Source: SABI01 sp964453215 (lineage in GTDB: Bacteria; Spirochaetota; Spirochaetia; Sphaerochaetales; Sphaerochaetaceae). Taken from it: DNA of 64,000 nucleotides. Both the position numbers and the translations under genes were made by a program. Below, piece by piece: positions 18,396-27,212 of this stretch (the first letter of the stretch is position 1; the number at the start of each line of letters is the position of its first letter). Under the pieces are notes generated by a model that did no database searches, was not told the DNA's origin, and worked only from the letters and a program-made list of their open reading frames with translations. The stretch is from contig CAYVRR010000003.1 of assembly GCA_964453215.1 (NCBI GenBank), positions 1 to 64,000 on the forward strand, in the 5' to 3' direction.

Positions 18396-19414
18396 CTATT
18401 ACGACTTTTGGAGAGTCACATGGACCTGCTATTGGGGTGATAATTGATGGGTTAGAGAGTAATTTTGAGATAGATTTAGAAGACTTACGATATCAAATGT
18501 CTAGAAGGAGACCAGGAGGGAATCGTTTAGGAACGAAGAGAGATGAACAAGATGAAGTTGAGATACTCTCGGGTCTTTTTGAAGGGAAAACGACAGGGAC
18601 TCCTGTTGCTTTGCTCATTAGAAATACTAATCAACAGAGTAAAGACTACTCCCCTATTTCCTCTTTCTTTCGACCAGGTCATGCAGATTATACATGGCAA
18701 GAAAAATTTGGTATTAGAGATTGGAGAGGAGGAGGGAGAAGTAGTGGAAGAGAAACTGCTGCTCGTCTAGCTTCTGGTGCAATAGCGATGCAAATCCTCA
18801 AACAAAAAGGGGTATCTATTAGAGCCTTTGTTACCCAAATAGGTCCCATTAAAGCACAAAAACGAGATTTTTCAGTCATCACAAAAAACTTAGTATCATG
18901 TCCTGATATGGAGGCAGCATCTCAAATGGAATCTTTAATAGATGACATTAGAGAAAAGAATGACTCTGTTGGAGGCATCATTGAGTGTCATATTACTGGA
19001 GTTCCTGTTGGCTTGGGTGAGCCTGTTTTTCAAAAAACAGAAGCACTCCTTTCTCACGCAATTATGTCTATTGGTGCAACCAAGGGGATAGAATTTGGAG
19101 AAGGGTTTAATTGTGTTAACTTTAAGGGCTCTCAACATAATGATATGATGGACAGAAATGGCTTTTTATCGAATCATGCCGGCGGTATTAATGGTGGCAT
19201 TACAAATGGAGAAAACATTATTTTTAGAGTTCCAATTAAACCAACGGCTTCAATCTCATTAGAACAAAAAACTCGCGACATACAAGGAAATGAACAAAGT
19301 ATCACAGTGGAAGGGAGACATGATCCTTGTATTTGTGTCCGTATCCCCCCTGTAATAGAAGCAATGAGTGCCCTTACAATACTCTCTCTTTGGTATGATC
19401 AGCATGGTAGATAA
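18365..19414 (+). CDS. aroC: chorismate synthase
   Basis: The last common step to chorismate, using EPSP and reduced FMN, 349 aa. Signatures are FGESHGPAIGVIIDG at the start, RRRPGGNRLGTKRDEQDEVEILSG, RPGHADYTW, the RGGGRSSGRETAARLASGAIA block, and the C-terminal GRHDPCICVRIPPVIEAM. It is full length. The start ATG 18365 is fixed by the conserved N-terminus (GNTFGTSLTITTFGESHG). It overlaps aroK upstream and the helicase gene downstream. Confidence 0.96.
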   Translation: MGGNTFGTSLTITTFGESHGPAIGVIIDGLESNFEIDLEDLRYQMSRRRPGGNRLGTKRDEQDEVEILSGLFEGKTTGTPVALLIRNTNQQSKDYSPISSFFRPGHADYTWQEKFGIRDWRGGGRSSGRETAARLASGAIAMQILKQKGVSIRAFVTQIGPIKAQKRDFSVITKNLVSCPDMEAASQMESLIDDIREKNDSVGGIIECHITGVPVGLGEPVFQKTEALLSHAIMSIGATKGIEFGEGFNCVNFKGSQHNDMMDRNGFLSNHAGGINGGITNGENIIFRVPIKPTASISLEQKTRDIQGNEQSITVEGRHDPCICVRIPPVIEAMSALTILSLWYDQHGR

Positions 19415-21062
19415 GCCTCTTATTATTCAAAGTGACCTCTCTTTATTACTCGATGTACACTCACCAAAGGCAATTGAAGCAAGAAATGATTTAATTGCTT
19501 TTGCAGAGCTCATTAAATCGCCAGAGCACGTACACACATATGTAATCACTCCCCTCTCACTGTGGAATGCTTCGAGTGCAGGGGTGAATCATGATGAAGT
19601 GCTTAGGAGGCTAGAAAAATATTCTCGCTTTGAAATCCCTCAAACTGTCTTGTTCCACATATCTGAGATAAGTCAACGTTTTGGTGCAATTAGTCTAGAG
19701 AGTTATCTCGATAATAGTGAGTATTATTATGTAACTTTCAAAACTGAAAGAATTAAACAAGAAGTTCTCTCTCGTCCTCAGTTTGCTTCAATGCTTACAC
19801 AGTTTCATGAAGGGTATCTAATAAAAATATATTCTCGTGGGGAATTTAAATTACAATTAATAAAATTAGGATATCCTGTTGATGATAAAGTACCTATCTC
19901 TGCTTCTAAAGATGTTTTAGTCTCTTTTAAGAAGACCTCTTCAAGTGGAGTTCAATTTGTATTACGAGATTATCAAAAGAATGCAGCAGATGCACTATTA
20001 GGAGATTACTCCCCTGGAACAGGATATGGAACAATTGTTCTTCCCTGTGGTTCTGGTAAGACTGTTGTTGGTATGGAAATTATCACCAGGCTACAAACAA
20101 AGACCTTAATACTTAGCACCAATGTCTCTGCAGTTCACCAATGGATTAGTGAGTTGTATGATAAACTCGACCTCCCAATAGGATCTGTTGGTGAATATAG
20201 TGGAATGAGGAAAGAGTTAAAAGATATCACTGTGGCAACGTATCAAGTACTTACCTATAGAAAAGATAAAAATAGTGATTTTATTCATATGGAGGCTGTT
20301 AAAAACCAAGGATGGGGGCTCATCATTTTTGATGAAGTTCATATGCTACCAGCTCCTGTCTTCAAAATTACAGCTGAAATGCAATCTGTCTACCGAGTTG
20401 GCCTCACAGCTACCTTGATTAGAGAAGATAATAGAGAAGATGAGGTATTTTCTCTTGTTGGACCAAAGCGGTATGATGTTCCATGGAGCGAACTTGAAAA
20501 AAGTGGGTGGATCGCTGAAGCAGAGTGTGTTGAAATACGGGTTCATCTTCCCACTCATAAAGAGATTGAGTATGCGATAGCATCAAAGAGACAAAAATAT
20601 CGTATTGCGAGTGAAAATGAGCGCAAAATTGAGATTGTAAAGGAGTTGATTGAGAATCATCAACAAGACTTTATCCTTGTCATAGGACAATATATAACTC
20701 AATTACAAACAATCGCTAAAGAGATTAACGCACCGCTCATTACAGGAAGCACACCTGAAATAAAGCGTGATGAATTATATCAAGCATTTAGACAAGGGAA
20801 GCAACGAATTTTAGTTGTTTCAAAAGTTGCAAATTTTGCAATTGACCTTCCAGATGCTTCTGTTGCAATTCAAGTCAGTGGTTCTTTTGGCTCAAGGCAA
20901 GAAGAAGCTCAGAGACTTGGGAGGATTTTACGCCCTAAAAAGCAAAACTCCCACTTTTATTCAATTGTAACAAGATTTTCTAGTGAAGAGGAGTTTGCCG
21001 CCCATAGGCAAAAATTTCTAAGTGAACAGGGGTATCACTATCGTTTAGAGGTATATTCTTGA
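19404..21062 (+). CDS. XPB/ERCC3-type DNA repair helicase
   Basis: An SF2 helicase of 552 aa related to eukaryotic XPB. Residues about 1-110 form an XPB-N/Helicase_C_3-like domain (QSDLSLLLDVHSP ... YVITPLSLWNASSAG). The helicase core has LRDYQKNAADALL (Q-motif region), Walker A PCGSGKTVVG (K at about 219), DEVH (about 310-313), LTATLIRED with a second RED repeat (the XPB-specific RED motif), and motif VI QEEAQRLGRILRP. The longest frame begins at ATG 19368, but homologous spirochaete proteins as I recall start at M-x-x-KPLI, so ATG 19404 is chosen. It is coupled to aroC (11-bp overlap) and to the next gene (4-bp overlap). Confidence 0.88.
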   Translation: MVDKPLIIQSDLSLLLDVHSPKAIEARNDLIAFAELIKSPEHVHTYVITPLSLWNASSAGVNHDEVLRRLEKYSRFEIPQTVLFHISEISQRFGAISLESYLDNSEYYYVTFKTERIKQEVLSRPQFASMLTQFHEGYLIKIYSRGEFKLQLIKLGYPVDDKVPISASKDVLVSFKKTSSSGVQFVLRDYQKNAADALLGDYSPGTGYGTIVLPCGSGKTVVGMEIITRLQTKTLILSTNVSAVHQWISELYDKLDLPIGSVGEYSGMRKELKDITVATYQVLTYRKDKNSDFIHMEAVKNQGWGLIIFDEVHMLPAPVFKITAEMQSVYRVGLTATLIREDNREDEVFSLVGPKRYDVPWSELEKSGWIAEAECVEIRVHLPTHKEIEYAIASKRQKYRIASENERKIEIVKELIENHQQDFILVIGQYITQLQTIAKEINAPLITGSTPEIKRDELYQAFRQGKQRILVVSKVANFAIDLPDASVAIQVSGSFGSRQEEAQRLGRILRPKKQNSHFYSIVTRFSSEEEFAAHRQKFLSEQGYHYRLEVYS

Positions 21063-23002
21063 TTGACCAAACCATGTTAACAAAATTTACAGCATCTCTT
21101 TCAATGATTCCAGATAATGAATATTTTGGAATTATTGAAACTTATTTAGGAAAGGTTCCAACTCCTTTCCATAAACCACAATTACATCATGCTTTAGCAA
21201 CATTTTTTGCAAATGATGAAGTAGTACAAAATATTATTAAAAGAATAGATGAACTCGATACTCTCTTAATTAGTGCCCTCGTATTGGCATCCACTTTAAG
21301 TGAAAAAGATTTGTGTAATATGTTTAGTGAAACTCACCAATATTCGAAAGTGATGGCGAGGGTAATTAATTTAGAAGAGCGTCTCATTTTCTTACCAAAT
21401 CCACTGCAAAAACAGAAATTATTTATAAATCCGCTTCTCTTAAAGGTCCTCAAAAGAGAAGTTGTCTCTATTGGGCACCTTTTTGGGGAAAAAGGTTCAC
21501 TATCCTATAATTTTACTCATCACCTACCATACTACATACAAGGATTAACAAGTTTTGCAATTCATCAAGGGCGTGAGAAAAAGAAAAAAGAGAAGGAAAC
21601 ACTCCTTTCATCCCTATTTGTTCACGCCCATAAAGGGCAAGAGCATGAAATGGCTTGGCAAAAGGGTATCGTTGATTTTCTCACCCACACGGTGGAAAAT
21701 GGCACTGTTGACTCTCTCCTTTCCCACTCTCCAATAGAGATGATCTATACAATTATAAAAGAGATCTCTACAACACACACACTACCCCTAGCAGCCCTTA
21801 ACGAGAGTGAAGATATATATCGTTTTCTCATTTTCTGTGACCACAGTTTACGTGAACTACACATCTCACACGCTTCTGGCTTAAAACGATTACTCTACAT
21901 AGCATCATCCATTCATTCTATCGAAGTAAAAGATATTGATGAGCTTTGCTCTTTATTACATTTTTTTGGACTATTTTTAATTGATGATACACATAATAAA
22001 GTAGAAGCCCCATCTGGTATAATAGACACTGATTTATCAATCACCTTCCACCCCTCTTTAGGGAAGTTTATCCCTAATACCATCCACTATTATGCTCAAA
22101 TAGTCTCTTTTGATACTGCTATCATGTACCAAATTACAAAAGGGAGTGTGTGCAGAGCTTTTGATTACCACTTTAGTGTTCAAGATATTATTAATGATAT
22201 CGCTTCGTGGTCACCACATATCTCACTTCTTTTGACTCAACAATTAGAGCATATGTATGTAGAGTGGGAGCAAATTAAAATTTATGATGGAATAAGTGTC
22301 GTAGTGCATGAACGATTAGAAAAAATAATTGACAATTATGAACCTCTTAAGCCTTACATCATCAAAAAGATTGCAAGTAAGGTCTTCCTCTTCACAAAAG
22401 AAGGAGAGAAGAAGTGGAGAGATGAATTAGTTAAAATTGGAATTGTAACGCTTCCTTCAACAATCACTCATGCCATTGAAGAGAAAGAGGAGTCTATAGA
22501 GATACCTGATATTATTGTTGATGATGATAAGAAATTTGTTATTGAAGACTCATTCTTCTCTTTTTCAGATATACCAACACATCGTGAGATTTCTGCATTA
22601 AGTGAAGATTTAAAATCGCAAGTAACTCATCGCTTTCCAGATGGAACTATGAGAGATGAATTGATTGCTAAAATTGAGCAAAAAATTATTATGTTACCAT
22701 CACAAATACAAGAGCCTACGAAAAAAAATGCTCACATAAAAGCATCAGGTTTTGATTTTAACAAGAAATTACTCGTAGTTAAAACTGCAATGGAGCATAA
22801 ATCCCTTTTACTCGATATTAGTTGCTTAAATGATGATGGGGAGTTAGATTCCTTGATTGGTCATCCTGTTGCCTACACAGCTCAAGATAAGAATGGGAGT
22901 GTTATTATTAAAACTATCCCTGATAACAAAGAAGTAGTAATTCCAATTCAAAAAATATTTCTCATCAAAACTATTAAACAATCAGTCTTCTTTAAAATCT
23001 AG
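21059..23002 (+). CDS. XPB-helicase partner protein (helicase-associated domain)
   Basis: 647 aa, no assigned function. Residues about 1-160 are helical, with a KKKKEKE stretch near 170. Residues about 345-470 (TDLSITFHPSLGKF ... MYQITKGSVCRAF ... ISVVVHERLEKI) resemble the XPB-N/Helicase_C_3 domain at the N-terminus of the upstream helicase. An acidic linker follows (EEKEESIEIPDIIVDDDK), and the C-terminal ~90 residues (FDFNKKLLVVKTAMEHKSLLLDISCL) look like a WYL-like or small beta domain. It starts at TTG 21059, 7 nt after AGAGG and overlapping the helicase stop. ATG 21074 is the alternative. It is very likely a partner of the helicase. Its 3' end overlaps aroDE by 21 bp. Confidence 0.7.
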   Translation: MIDQTMLTKFTASLSMIPDNEYFGIIETYLGKVPTPFHKPQLHHALATFFANDEVVQNIIKRIDELDTLLISALVLASTLSEKDLCNMFSETHQYSKVMARVINLEERLIFLPNPLQKQKLFINPLLLKVLKREVVSIGHLFGEKGSLSYNFTHHLPYYIQGLTSFAIHQGREKKKKEKETLLSSLFVHAHKGQEHEMAWQKGIVDFLTHTVENGTVDSLLSHSPIEMIYTIIKEISTTHTLPLAALNESEDIYRFLIFCDHSLRELHISHASGLKRLLYIASSIHSIEVKDIDELCSLLHFFGLFLIDDTHNKVEAPSGIIDTDLSITFHPSLGKFIPNTIHYYAQIVSFDTAIMYQITKGSVCRAFDYHFSVQDIINDIASWSPHISLLLTQQLEHMYVEWEQIKIYDGISVVVHERLEKIIDNYEPLKPYIIKKIASKVFLFTKEGEKKWRDELVKIGIVTLPSTITHAIEEKEESIEIPDIIVDDDKKFVIEDSFFSFSDIPTHREISALSEDLKSQVTHRFPDGTMRDELIAKIEQKIIMLPSQIQEPTKKNAHIKASGFDFNKKLLVVKTAMEHKSLLLDISCLNDDGELDSLIGHPVAYTAQDKNGSVIIKTIPDNKEVVIPIQKIFLIKTIKQSVFFKI

Positions 23003-24439
23003 ATCTATTTCAAGTCTCTTTGGATAATGGTAGCCGGTAAAACTCTCAAATTGTAGTGTTCCTTGTCTAAAGAGCATATCGATACCAAAATAGAGGGTGG
23101 CTCCTTTTTCTTTTGCTCTTTGTAACATCTTGGTATACTTAGGGGTATAAATAAGTTCATATACGTGGTGGCGCGAGCTAAATTCAAACTCTTTTATAGG
23201 ATCCCCATCTGTATCTCCCCTCATCCCAAGGCTCGTTGTTTGTACTACAAGGTCAACTTTCTCATACTTTTTCCCATTCTCTAGTGAATCAAAACTGCTC
23301 ATTGTAACATCGGCTAATCTTTTCGCTTTATCGATGTCTCTGTTGATGATAGTAACTTTACACCCATAGTTTCTTAATGCCCACACCACAGCTCGTGCAG
23401 CCCCTCCAGCTCCAACGACGAGTGCACTCTCTATCCGGCCATCTTGTAAAAGGGGTAAAAGGGGTTCTATAAATCCATAGTAGTCGGTATTAGTCCCTTT
23501 CCAAAGGTGCTTTGCCCTCACTACTGTATTGCATGAACCAATTTGTTTTACTTCACGAGTTATTTTTCCAAGGTATGGCAGCACTGCTTGTTTATGGGGG
23601 ACTGTAACAGAGAACCCATAGATTGGAAGGAGTTCAGCAAGAATAAAAAAAGACCTCACTGAGTCAACTAAGAAGGGAACGTAGATTGCATTAAATTTAA
23701 TCCCATCAAATCCTGGGTTTTGTATATAGGGGCTTCGAGTGTGGAGAACAGGGTCACCAATTATTCCATATATTTTGGTTCTTTCATTCACTTTATCAGC
23801 TCTGTAGACCATTTTCATCACTTTAGGAGTGATATGGTAGGGGACAATGGTATGTAAACTTGTGTAGGTGATCATCGATCCAAGTCGTTTATAGAGAATG
23901 CGGGTAGCACTTCCATAGGGGCCCATTCCAACTATTATTTTTTGTTTGACATGTTCAAGCTCTTTTTCAACACGAAAAAGTTGGATAACATCGAGCATGG
24001 AGTTGGGAGTTACTGCCATTTTTGGAATACACCCTTTTGAGGCAATTTTAGTAATTCGATGATATAAATCTGTTGGAATTGAGTCAAAGTCATGGAGGGA
24101 GCGGATAATTGAGATCTCCCTTTCTTCTGCTTTTTGAACTATAGAGAGTTTTTTTACATCCTCTTCAATATCAACATAGGCAAATTCTCCATCTAAAAGT
24201 GCCTCTAGAAGGGAGATTCGAGACTTTTCACCCCCCTCATACTTCCCCCCATCAGATACTCTTCTGCAGGTCAATATGACAGGAAGATTGGTAAGAGTTG
24301 GAAAGTCTTTAGCTTTTTGTTGCTCTTCGCTACTAAGAAGGTCAACTCGTAGCTCAACCATATCTATATATGAGGAATTTTTTGTAATGAAGGAAATATT
24401 CTCTTCAAGAGTGCTACCTGTTAAAACTAAACATATCAT
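22982..24439 (-). CDS. aroDE: bifunctional 3-dehydroquinate dehydratase / shikimate dehydrogenase
   Basis: A 485-aa fusion covering shikimate pathway steps 3 and 4. Residues 1 to about 215 are a type I dehydroquinase: VELRVDLL, LTCRR, the catalytic His in IRSLHDF, and the Schiff-base Lys in PKMAVTP. Residues about 228-485 are AroE: YGIIGDPVLHTRSPYIQN (S-x-SP region is HTRSP), VTVPHKQ with its Lys, NTDYYGF with its Asp, and the NADP-binding VGAGGAARAVVWAL. Similar fusions occur in plants and Chlamydia. It completes aroK-aroC on the facing strand, with the 3' ends overlapping the helicase partner by 21 bp. Confidence 0.92.
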   Translation of the reverse strand: MICLVLTGSTLEENISFITKNSSYIDMVELRVDLLSSEEQQKAKDFPTLTNLPVILTCRRVSDGGKYEGGEKSRISLLEALLDGEFAYVDIEEDVKKLSIVQKAEEREISIIRSLHDFDSIPTDLYHRITKIASKGCIPKMAVTPNSMLDVIQLFRVEKELEHVKQKIIVGMGPYGSATRILYKRLGSMITYTSLHTIVPYHITPKVMKMVYRADKVNERTKIYGIIGDPVLHTRSPYIQNPGFDGIKFNAIYVPFLVDSVRSFFILAELLPIYGFSVTVPHKQAVLPYLGKITREVKQIGSCNTVVRAKHLWKGTNTDYYGFIEPLLPLLQDGRIESALVVGAGGAARAVVWALRNYGCKVTIINRDIDKAKRLADVTMSSFDSLENGKKYEKVDLVVQTTSLGMRGDTDGDPIKEFEFSSRHHVYELIYTPKYTKMLQRAKEKGATLYFGIDMLFRQGTLQFESFTGYHYPKRLEIDLDFKED

Positions 24440-24580
24440 TCCTCATTCCCCCATCTATCCTTTACAATAGCGTGTAAGATCTTATTCTCTTATTGCATCC
24501 CATTGGTTCAATATGGTACGGTTCATCTTATCCCATAAGAGATGGAATCTGCAACACCTTCTCTTTATCTTGAGGCGAAT

Positions 24581-26539
24581 ATGAAAACTCTACAAGTTCA
24601 AAACATTTCCTTAGCGTACGCAGATAGAGATTTATTACAAAATGTAAGTTTTACCCTATCAACTGGTGGACGTGCTGCTTTAGCAGGAGGAAATGGTTCT
24701 GGAAAATCTACTCTTTTAAAAATTATCACATCATCTATAATTAGTGATAGTGGAACTATTACTAAAACCAAAGGGATGAGAATTTCATACTTACCTCAAT
24801 CAGATATTGTTCACACAGGAAAGACCCTCTATGAAGAGGTTGAAAAAGCTTTTGACCGCTTTGTAGAAGTTGAAAAAGAGATCAAAGAGTTAGAAAGAAA
24901 TCTTGCTTCATTACATGAAGGTGCCCCTGTTATGGAACAACTCCTCATACAGTTGCATGAAAAACAGGAGTATCTTCTCCATAGTGATTATTATAGAAGA
25001 AGAGCTGTTATAGAGCGCATTGCTAAGGGGTTAGGTTTCTCTAGTCAAGATTTAGAGAAAAAATGTGAAACCTTTAGCGGTGGGTGGCAAATGAGAATTG
25101 CTCTAGCAAAAATTCTAGCAGAAGATCCTGATGTGATGCTTCTTGATGAACCAACAAACTACCTCGATATAGAGTCGCGTATTTGGCTTCGTAACTATAT
25201 TCAACAATATAGGGGCGCTATTATGATGGTCTCTCACGATCAAGACTTCTTAGATGAAACGGTCAATGAGGTGTATGAACTTTTTCAAGCAAGGTTGAAA
25301 CGGTATAAGGGGAACTATTCCCATTATGTACAGGTAAGAGAAGAGGAGTTTGAGCAATTAAAGGTTGCCCATGAGAGGCAGATAAAAGAGATTGAAAAAA
25401 CTGAGAAATTTATTGAGCGGTTTAGATACAAGGCTTCTAAAGCAAAACAGGTTCAAAGTAGAGAAAAACAACTCGATAAAATTGATATCATTGAAGTTCC
25501 TAGCCACCTAAAATCTCTCTCTTTCACCTTTCCCCCTCCTCCTCATTGTGGAAATGATGTCTTACGTGTCCGTCAATTATATAAGAGTTATGGGGATTTA
25601 CACCTTTTTAAAGATTTTTCTCTAGATGTAAATAAGGGTGATCGCCTTGCGATCACTGGGCACAATGGAGCTGGTAAAACTACCCTTTTACGAATCTTGA
25701 GTAACGTAGATCTTGAATATACAGGAAGTGTTTCTCTTGGAAGTGATGTGAAGGTGGGCTATTTTGCCCAAGATACAGAGAATACTCTTAATGGGGATAA
25801 TACTATTTATGAGGAGGTAGCAGAAATTGCTGCGACCTCTGATATTCCTAAATTGCGTTCACTTTTAGGTTCATTTTTATTTAGTAATGATGATATTGAT
25901 AAAAAGGTTTCCGTCTTAAGTGGTGGTGAAAAATCTCGTCTTGCTTTGTTAAAAATATTGTTACACCCTGTGAACTTATTGATTTTGGATGAACCGACAA
26001 ACCACCTTGATATAAATGCAAAGAATATGTTGATTAAAGCTCTTTCTATGTATAAGGGAACACTCATCTGCGTTTCCCACGACACCCACTTTATTAAAGA
26101 AATGGCAACTTCAATCCTCTACTTAAGTGAAGATGAGCCAGAACTCTTTGTAGGAGACTGGGAATATTTTTCCTACAAATTAGAGCAAAAAGAGATGCTG
26201 CTTTCACTAGAAGAAGGTGATGATAGTGGTAGCAATGTGTATGAACCTGTAGTTAAAGAGGCTCAAATTGAGAGAAAAGAGTATAATAGGGCTAAAAACA
26301 GATTACAATCTTTGCTCAATGAAGAGAAGAAAATTCTTTTAGATATTCAACACACTCAAGATGTAATAAAGAAGATTCTTCAAAGCATGTCAGAAAAAGA
26401 AAATTATAGTAATAGTGAAAAAATCACTTCATTAATTCAAAAAAAAGAGGATGTAGAACAAAAACATGCCACTCTAGAAGAGAAATGGTTTATAATAGCA
26501 AAAGAAATCGAAGAGTTACAGGAAGTAGTGGTAATATGA
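24581..26539 (+). CDS. ABC-F family ATPase
   Basis: A soluble protein of 652 aa with two ABC ATPase domains and no membrane segments, of the ribosome-associated ABC-F family. Domain 1 has GGNGSGKST, FSGGWQMR and LLDEPTNYLD. A charged linker follows (about 225-310). Domain 2 has GHNGAGKTT, LSGGEKSR and LDEPTNHLD. The C-terminal ~95 residues form a Lys/Glu-rich coiled coil (EYNRAKNRLQSLLNEEKKI). The frame opens at ATG 24542, but ATG 24581 has GAGG close upstream and begins at the conserved M-x-x-LQV-x-NISL. It overlaps maf by 4 bp (ATGA). Uup/YdiF-like; the subfamily is unresolved. Confidence 0.88.
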   Translation: MKTLQVQNISLAYADRDLLQNVSFTLSTGGRAALAGGNGSGKSTLLKIITSSIISDSGTITKTKGMRISYLPQSDIVHTGKTLYEEVEKAFDRFVEVEKEIKELERNLASLHEGAPVMEQLLIQLHEKQEYLLHSDYYRRRAVIERIAKGLGFSSQDLEKKCETFSGGWQMRIALAKILAEDPDVMLLDEPTNYLDIESRIWLRNYIQQYRGAIMMVSHDQDFLDETVNEVYELFQARLKRYKGNYSHYVQVREEEFEQLKVAHERQIKEIEKTEKFIERFRYKASKAKQVQSREKQLDKIDIIEVPSHLKSLSFTFPPPPHCGNDVLRVRQLYKSYGDLHLFKDFSLDVNKGDRLAITGHNGAGKTTLLRILSNVDLEYTGSVSLGSDVKVGYFAQDTENTLNGDNTIYEEVAEIAATSDIPKLRSLLGSFLFSNDDIDKKVSVLSGGEKSRLALLKILLHPVNLLILDEPTNHLDINAKNMLIKALSMYKGTLICVSHDTHFIKEMATSILYLSEDEPELFVGDWEYFSYKLEQKEMLLSLEEGDDSGSNVYEPVVKEAQIERKEYNRAKNRLQSLLNEEKKILLDIQHTQDVIKKILQSMSEKENYSNSEKITSLIQKKEDVEQKHATLEEKWFIIAKEIEELQEVVVI

Positions 26540-27153
26540 AATTCCCTTATGAGAGTGTAATCCTTGCAAGCCAATCGAGTGCACGTAAGAAATTATTAGA
26601 ATCAGTTGGCCTCCATGTTATCTCAATGCCCACCTTTTGTGATGAATCTTTTCAAGCGAGTGATTACAGGGAAGCAACAAAAGAGATTGCCTTAAAGAAA
26701 TTGCACTCATGTATAGATCAACATACTCACCTTACCTCTGTCATCATTGCAGCAGATACGATGGTTCGTATTGGTACTACTATTTTAGGAAAGCCGATTA
26801 ATCGAGATGATGCCTACCGTCAACTTAGTCTCCTATCATCTAAAGTTCATAGCGTCTGTAGTGGATATGCCATCTTTCTCCCCCACCTAAAAAGAATATA
26901 TAGTGGCTATAGTGAAACGTGTGTCACGTTTCGACCATTAACTCAACAAGATATTACAAATTACCTCGACACGAATGAGTATATAGGGGCCGCAGCCTCA
27001 TATAGAATTCAAGAGAGGGGGAAAGAACTAATTTCTTCCATAGATGGACAGATCAGCACTGTGGTGGGGTTGCCAATGATCGCTATTTCTGCCATATTGA
27101 TGGAACCTGAACATGTAAATTATCAGGAATATCCACCTCAGGGTGAGAAATAG
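26536..27153 (+). CDS. maf: Maf-family nucleotide pyrophosphatase
   Basis: 205 aa. The Maf family hydrolyses non-canonical or pyrimidine nucleoside triphosphates (dTTP/UTP). It shows ILASQSSARKKLLE (S-x-S-x-R-x-x-LL), ADTMV with the catalytic Asp, LGKPINRDDAYRQLSLLS, and a modified GAAASYRIQERG where GAAGAYGIQG is usual. The longest frame starts earlier, but ATG 26536, overlapping the ABC-F stop as ATGA, matches the family start. Next comes the rpsB leader. Confidence 0.88.
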   Translation: MKFPYESVILASQSSARKKLLESVGLHVISMPTFCDESFQASDYREATKEIALKKLHSCIDQHTHLTSVIIAADTMVRIGTTILGKPINRDDAYRQLSLLSSKVHSVCSGYAIFLPHLKRIYSGYSETCVTFRPLTQQDITNYLDTNEYIGAAASYRIQERGKELISSIDGQISTVVGLPMIAISAILMEPEHVNYQEYPPQGEK

Positions 27154-27161
27154 CGAAGGGG

Positions 27162-27199
27162 ACAGAAAATTATATAGGCACCTTGTGCCCATTTTCTGT
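27162..27199 (+). promoter_or_regulatory. two-part hairpin in the rpsB leader
   Basis: Outer stem ACAGAAAAT / ATTTTCTGT (27162-27170 and 27191-27199, 9 bp, perfect) encloses a second stem GGCAC / GTGCC (27177-27181 and 27185-27189). It ends 3 nt before the AGGAGG of rpsB and is not followed by a T-tract, so it is not a terminator. Position suggests translational control of rpsB-tsf, possibly S2 autoregulation. Confidence 0.55.
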
Positions 27200-27212
27200 T
27201 ACAGGAGGAATT

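Noticed and set aside
24441..24580. Promoter and TCTTAT/ATAAGA hairpin before the ABC-F gene
   Set aside because: Several weak -35/-10 combinations fit equally and none stands out, so no site is called.
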